DNA from: Paraburkholderia sp. LEh10
Lineage (GTDB): Bacteria; Pseudomonadota; Gammaproteobacteria; Burkholderiales; Burkholderiaceae
Assembly: GCF_017814945.1 (NCBI RefSeq)
Contig: NZ_JAGIPX010000063.1
Coordinates: forward strand, 1 to 45,427
Direction: 5' to 3'
Length of the DNA: 45,427 bases
Both the position numbers and the translations under genes were made by a program. The notes under the pieces are model-generated. The model was not told where the DNA came from, made no database searches, and saw only the letters and a list, made by a program, of their open reading frames with translations. Shown here one piece after another: positions 42,161 through 45,427 of the stretch; position 1 is the stretch's first letter; each line of letters starts with the position of its first letter.

Positions 42161-43711
42161 TCAGGCGAAGAGCGGCAAGGTGGTGTCGATCGCGTCCGCA
42201 AGCGTGTCGAACGCGGGCGCGATCTCCTCGTCGGGCACGCACGCATAGCCGATCAACAGCCCCGACTGCGCGCGCGACGGTTGCGCATAGTAGCCGGACA
42301 ACGGTCGCACGACGATGTTGCGTTCGAGCGCCGCCGCGGCAACGGCACGGTCGTCGGTGCCTTCGGGCAGTTGCATCACCAGATGCAGGCCCGCATCGCC
42401 GCCCACTGCGGGAAGCGCATCGCCATAACGCCGCGCGGCGACCTCGAGCAGCGTCGAGCGGCGCTGTCCGTACAGCGTGCGCATCTTGCGGATATGCGAC
42501 GTGAAATGCCCTTCGGCGATGAACTCCGCGAGCATCGCCTGCTGCAGTAACTGCCCTTCGCGATAGAGCTCGGCGCTCGCCGTCGCGAAACTCTCCGCCA
42601 GCGCCTCGGGCACGACGAGGTAACCGATCCGCAAGCCCGGAAACAGCGTCTTGCCGAAGCTGCCGACGTAAATCACCTGCCCCGCCGTATCGAGCCCCTG
42701 CAACGATGCGAGCGGCCGGCTGCCGTAGCGGTATTCGCTGTCGTAATCGTCCTCGATGATCCAGCACTGGTTCTGCCGCGCGTATTCGAGCAGCATCCGG
42801 CGGCGCGCAAGGCTCATGACCATGCCGAGCGGATATTGGTGCGATGGCGTCACGAGAATCAACTTCGGCGGATGCGCGAGGTCGTCGGGCGACGGGTTGA
42901 TGCCTTCGTCGTCGACGGCAATCGGGCGCGACTTCAGGCCGGATACGTGCATCACGCTGCGCACGCCCCAATAACAGGGGTCTTCCGTCCAGATCACGTC
43001 GCCGGGATCGGAGAGCAGACGCACGGCGAGATCGACCGACTGGTGAATGCCCGTCGTGATGATGATCTGCTCGGGCGTGCAGCGCACCGAGCGCGACGTG
43101 CGCAAATAGTCGGCAAGCGCGTGACGCAGCAGCGACAGGCCGCCGCCCGGCGCATAGGTCAGCAGATCGGGCCGCAGGCGCCGCCAGTACTTGTTGTGCA
43201 GGCGGCTCCATACGCGCGCCGGAAAACGGGTGACGTCCGGCACGCCCGGCATGAACGCGCCCCACTGACGCTTCGACACCCCCGCGCCCGCGATCAGCCG
43301 CGCGCCGCGCTGCGACAGCGCGCGCGCGGCGTGCTGCGGAGCGTTGGGCTGCGAAGGCGGCGGCGCCTGCCGCAACTGCCGCAACGCGGCGGCGGACGGC
43401 AGCCAGGAAGCCTGCGCCTCGGGCGAGCCGACGATTTCATCCGGCGACGTATCGGCGACGAACGTGCCGCGCCCCGTCGCCGACGAAACGTAGCCCTCCA
43501 GCGCGAGCTGCTCGTAGACTTGCGTGACGGTGTTGCGCGCGATGCCGAGCTCGTTGGCGAGCAGCCGCGACGACGGCACCTTGGTGCCCGGCGGCAACTC
43601 GCGCGTCAGAATGGCCTGCTGCAGCAGCCGATGAAGCTGCCGGTAGATCGGCTGCCCATTGCCGCGATCCAGACGCTGGGCCAGCCAGTCGGACAAGACG
43701 CTCGCGCGCAT
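42161..43711 (-). CDS. MocR-family regulator (GntR HTH plus aminotransferase domain), GabR/PdxR type
   Basis: A 516-residue MocR regulator. The GntR winged helix (about residues 16-80) contains QPIYRQLHRLLQQAILTREL then ELGIARNTVTQVYEQLALEG. The C-terminal class I aminotransferase fold has the PLP Lys in GSFGKTLFPGLRIGYL and the Asp in WIIEDDYDSEYR. Such proteins use PLP and amines as effectors. It is divergent from gabT (120-bp gap), so it probably activates gabT in response to GABA and represses itself. AGGAG upstream of its ATG overlaps one of the operator-like words. Confidence 0.93.
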   Translation of the reverse strand: MRASVLSDWLAQRLDRGNGQPIYRQLHRLLQQAILTRELPPGTKVPSSRLLANELGIARNTVTQVYEQLALEGYVSSATGRGTFVADTSPDEIVGSPEAQASWLPSAAALRQLRQAPPPSQPNAPQHAARALSQRGARLIAGAGVSKRQWGAFMPGVPDVTRFPARVWSRLHNKYWRRLRPDLLTYAPGGGLSLLRHALADYLRTSRSVRCTPEQIIITTGIHQSVDLAVRLLSDPGDVIWTEDPCYWGVRSVMHVSGLKSRPIAVDDEGINPSPDDLAHPPKLILVTPSHQYPLGMVMSLARRRMLLEYARQNQCWIIEDDYDSEYRYGSRPLASLQGLDTAGQVIYVGSFGKTLFPGLRIGYLVVPEALAESFATASAELYREGQLLQQAMLAEFIAEGHFTSHIRKMRTLYGQRRSTLLEVAARRYGDALPAVGGDAGLHLVMQLPEGTDDRAVAAAALERNIVVRPLSGYYAQPSRAQSGLLIGYACVPDEEIAPAFDTLADAIDTTLPLFA

Positions 43712-43712
43712 A

Positions 43713-43763
43713 AATTGGCTCCTGTTTTTTTACTGAAATGGCTCTGAAACCTAGAGCCAAATT
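43713..43763. promoter_or_regulatory. Candidate MocR operator between mocR and gabT
   Basis: Three related words: AATTGGCTC (43713-43721) and AAATGGCTC (43736-43744) as direct repeats 23 bp apart, and GAGCCAAATT (43754-43763) inverted. Two same-way sites plus one inverted site is the layout known for MocR/GabR binding. TTATAGT (43767-43773) may be the -10 of gabT. Confidence 0.6.
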
Positions 43764-43831
43764 TAATTATAGTCGCAGCATGTGCCGCGATGAACGCGAG
43801 CGCCTGAACGAACCCCAAACAGGAGATCTCC

Positions 43832-45115
43832 GTGAAGAATGCTGAACTGAAGAGCCGCAAGGACGCCGCCACGCCGCGCGGCGTGGGCGTGATGTGCGAT
43901 TTCTACGCTGCGCGCGCTGAGAATGCGGAGCTGTGGGACGTCGAGGGCCGCCGCTTCATCGATTTCGCGGCGGGCATCGCGGTGTGCAACACGGGGCATC
44001 GTCATCCGAAGATCGTCGAGGCCGTGCGCGCGCAACTGGACAACTTCACGCACACCGCCTATCAGATCGTGCCGTACGCGTCGTATGTCGAACTGGCGGA
44101 GAAGATCAACCAGCGCGCCCCGGGTGATTATCCGAAGAAGACGGCGTTCTTCACGACGGGCGCCGAGGCTGTCGAAAACGCGATCAAGATCGCGCGCGCG
44201 GCGACGGGCCGGTCGGGTGTGATCGCGTTCACGGGCGGCTTCCATGGCCGCACGATGATGGGCATGGCGCTGACGGGGAAGGTCGCGCCGTACAAGCTGA
44301 ACTTCGGTCCGTTCCCGGCCGACGTGTTCCATGCGCCGTTCCCGAACCCACTGCATGGCGTGACGACGGCGGATTCGCTGAAGGCGATCGACTATCTGTT
44401 CAAGGCCGATATCGATCCGAAGCGCGTCGCGGCGATCATTTTCGAGCCGGTGCAAGGGGAAGGCGGCTTCTATCCGGCGCCCGCCGAGTTCGTGCGCGCG
44501 CTGCGCAAGCTGTGCAACGAGCACGGCATTCTGCTGATCGCAGATGAAGTGCAAACGGGTTTTGCGCGCACGGGCAAGCTGTTTGCGATGAACCACTATG
44601 ACGTCGTGCCCGATCTGATGACGATGGCGAAGAGCCTGGCGGGCGGCATGCCGCTGTCGGGTGTGGTCGGGCGCGCCGACGTGATGGATGCGGCGGCGCC
44701 GGGCGGGCTGGGCGGCACGTATGCCGGCAATCCTCTCGCGGTTGCTTCGGCGCATGCCGTGCTCGACATCATCGACGAAGAGAACCTTTGTGAGCGGGCG
44801 GTGACGCTGGGCGACCGCTTGAAGGGACGGCTGACCGCGCTGCAGTCGGAAGTGCCGCAGATCGCGGATGTGCGCGGGCCGGGAGGCATGGTGGCCGTCG
44901 AGTTCTGCAAGCCGGGCACGTCGGAGCCGGACGCGGATTTCACGAAGCGCGTGCAGACGCGGGCGCTCGAGCGCGGGCTGTTGCTGCTGGTGTGCGGGGT
45001 TTATTCGAACGTCGTTCGATTCCTGTTCCCGCTGACGATTCAGGATTCTGTATTTGATGAGGCTCTTTCTATTCTTGAAGACGTAGTGAAAGAGACTGTC
45101 GGCGTGGCTGCCTAA
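43832..45115 (+). CDS. gabT: 4-aminobutyrate aminotransferase
   Basis: A 427-residue class III aminotransferase. It starts at a GTG (43832) preceded by AGGAG. Family blocks are WDVEGRRFIDFAAGIAV, TTGAEAVENAIKIARAAT, FEPVQGEGGF and IADEVQTGFARTG. The PLP Lys is in TMAKSLAGGMPLSG. It moves the amino group of GABA to 2-oxoglutarate, giving succinate semialdehyde. gabD is not in the window. It is controlled most likely by the divergent MocR protein. Confidence 0.94.
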   Translation: MKNAELKSRKDAATPRGVGVMCDFYAARAENAELWDVEGRRFIDFAAGIAVCNTGHRHPKIVEAVRAQLDNFTHTAYQIVPYASYVELAEKINQRAPGDYPKKTAFFTTGAEAVENAIKIARAATGRSGVIAFTGGFHGRTMMGMALTGKVAPYKLNFGPFPADVFHAPFPNPLHGVTTADSLKAIDYLFKADIDPKRVAAIIFEPVQGEGGFYPAPAEFVRALRKLCNEHGILLIADEVQTGFARTGKLFAMNHYDVVPDLMTMAKSLAGGMPLSGVVGRADVMDAAAPGGLGGTYAGNPLAVASAHAVLDIIDEENLCERAVTLGDRLKGRLTALQSEVPQIADVRGPGGMVAVEFCKPGTSEPDADFTKRVQTRALERGLLLLVCGVYSNVVRFLFPLTIQDSVFDEALSILEDVVKETVGVAA

Positions 45116-45128
45116 GTTTTTTTGCCTG

Positions 45129-45158
45129 CGGCGGCTTTTTGTAGTCGCCGTTTTTTTT
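45129..45158 (+). terminator. Rho-independent terminator of gabT
   Basis: Stem CGGCGGC (45129-45135) / GTCGCCG (45144-45150) with one G-T pair and an 8-nt loop, followed by eight T. It lies 13 bp after the gabT stop. Confidence 0.88.
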
Positions 45159-45204
45159 GGTTTATTTGTCTGCGACGCCGCTGTTTGGTTTGCTTTGCCC
45201 TGCG

Positions 45205-45427
45205 CGGGCATTCGCGATGCGATTTGTTTTGCCACTATCGCTGGCATCCGCGATGCAGTTTGTTTTGCCTTTGCGCTGGCATCCGCGATGCGTTTTGTTT
45301 TGCCGCTATCGCTGGCATCCGCGATTGCGGTCTGTTCTGCCGCTATCGCTGGCATCCGCGATAGCGCCTCGCGGCGCTGGCGTTGCCCCTGTGCGGGGCG
45401 GCACTTACTTTCTTTGCCGCCGCAAAG
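45205..45427. repeat. Hairpin-rich repeat block, right end (inverted relative to left end)
   Basis: About five units of GCTGGCATCCGCGATGCG-type sequence with TTTGTTTTGCC linkers, spaced 36-37 bp. The block ends in the reverse complement of the first ~80 bases of the window, including CTTTGC-cgcc-GCAAAG at 45412-45427. Units contain complementary GCTATCGC/GCGATAGC arms. The block is non-coding. Confidence 0.85.

Noticed and set aside
45205..45366. Regularly spaced ~36-bp units that could suggest a CRISPR array
   Set aside because: The units vary along their whole length, there are no distinct unique spacers, the same family occurs at the other end and at 41 kb, and no cas gene is present.

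Overview
The window looks like chromosomal or megaplasmid DNA of a Burkholderiaceae bacterium, most likely Paraburkholderia or Caballeronia. This rests on the high GC content with strong G/C third-codon bias, a typical Burkholderia OmpC-type porin, RdgC, an FtrA-like regulator divergent from a rhodanese, a MocR/gabT pair, a Pao-type aldehyde oxidoreductase, and a hairpin-rich repeat family found at both ends of the window. Genus is an inference; there is no rRNA or other marker gene. The two ends carry nearly the same repeat in inverted orientation, so the window may be a contig cut at repeats.

Layout. 1-2.6 kb: repeat block, orphan glutamate/aspartate-type binding protein, small membrane protein, rdgC. 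2.7-10.8 kb (minus strand): a tightly packed nine-gene operon with an NMT1/Ssu-type ABC importer, an FAD oxidoreductase, a family III CoA-transferase, a crotonase, a 7Fe-type ferredoxin, a LysR regulator and an SDR. It looks like an import-and-degrade pathway for an unknown acid, with a porin divergent from it. 12.4-18.6 kb: GGDEF/EAL protein, orphan betaine-type binding protein, NifQ-like protein, FtrA-like regulator and a rhodanese with a hexanucleotide-repeat tail; three short tandem arrays lie in this stretch. 18.7-25.1 kb: a cluster matching the Pseudomonas itaconate-degradation set (MaoC hydratase, acyl-CoA dehydrogenase, CoA-transferase, CitE-type lyase, LysR) with an MFS transporter gene that has lost its 5' end. 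25.5-28 kb: wreck of an MHYT...EAL gene, then a bactofilin / coiled-coil membrane protein / M23 peptidase module. 28.2-30.9 kb: a dapA paralogue and, divergent from it, an aspartate carbamoyltransferase with an N-terminal helix-turn-helix-like domain and a perfect palindrome on its own promoter. 31.3-35.3 kb: paoABC-type periplasmic aldehyde oxidoreductase. 35.9-41 kb: a type VI secretion island with a shortened VgrG, an HExxH metallopeptidase-like effector, two related lipoprotein immunity candidates, an orphan toxin tail between them, and a PAAR protein. 41.3-45.1 kb: DMT permease, MocR regulator and gabT, followed by the terminal repeat block.

The most novel-looking item is the HTH-ATCase fusion. 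The promoter carries ATATACGC-ACC-GCGTATAT overlapping the -10 region, and a near copy lies inside the gene, in the linker between the two domains, where codon choice is atypical. This suggests an enzyme that may repress its own gene. The second is the T6SS toxin/immunity cassette, with a partial duplication and an almost identical 432-bp 3' segment shared by the two immunity genes. Functions are inferred from motifs and gene order read by eye; no database search was run.
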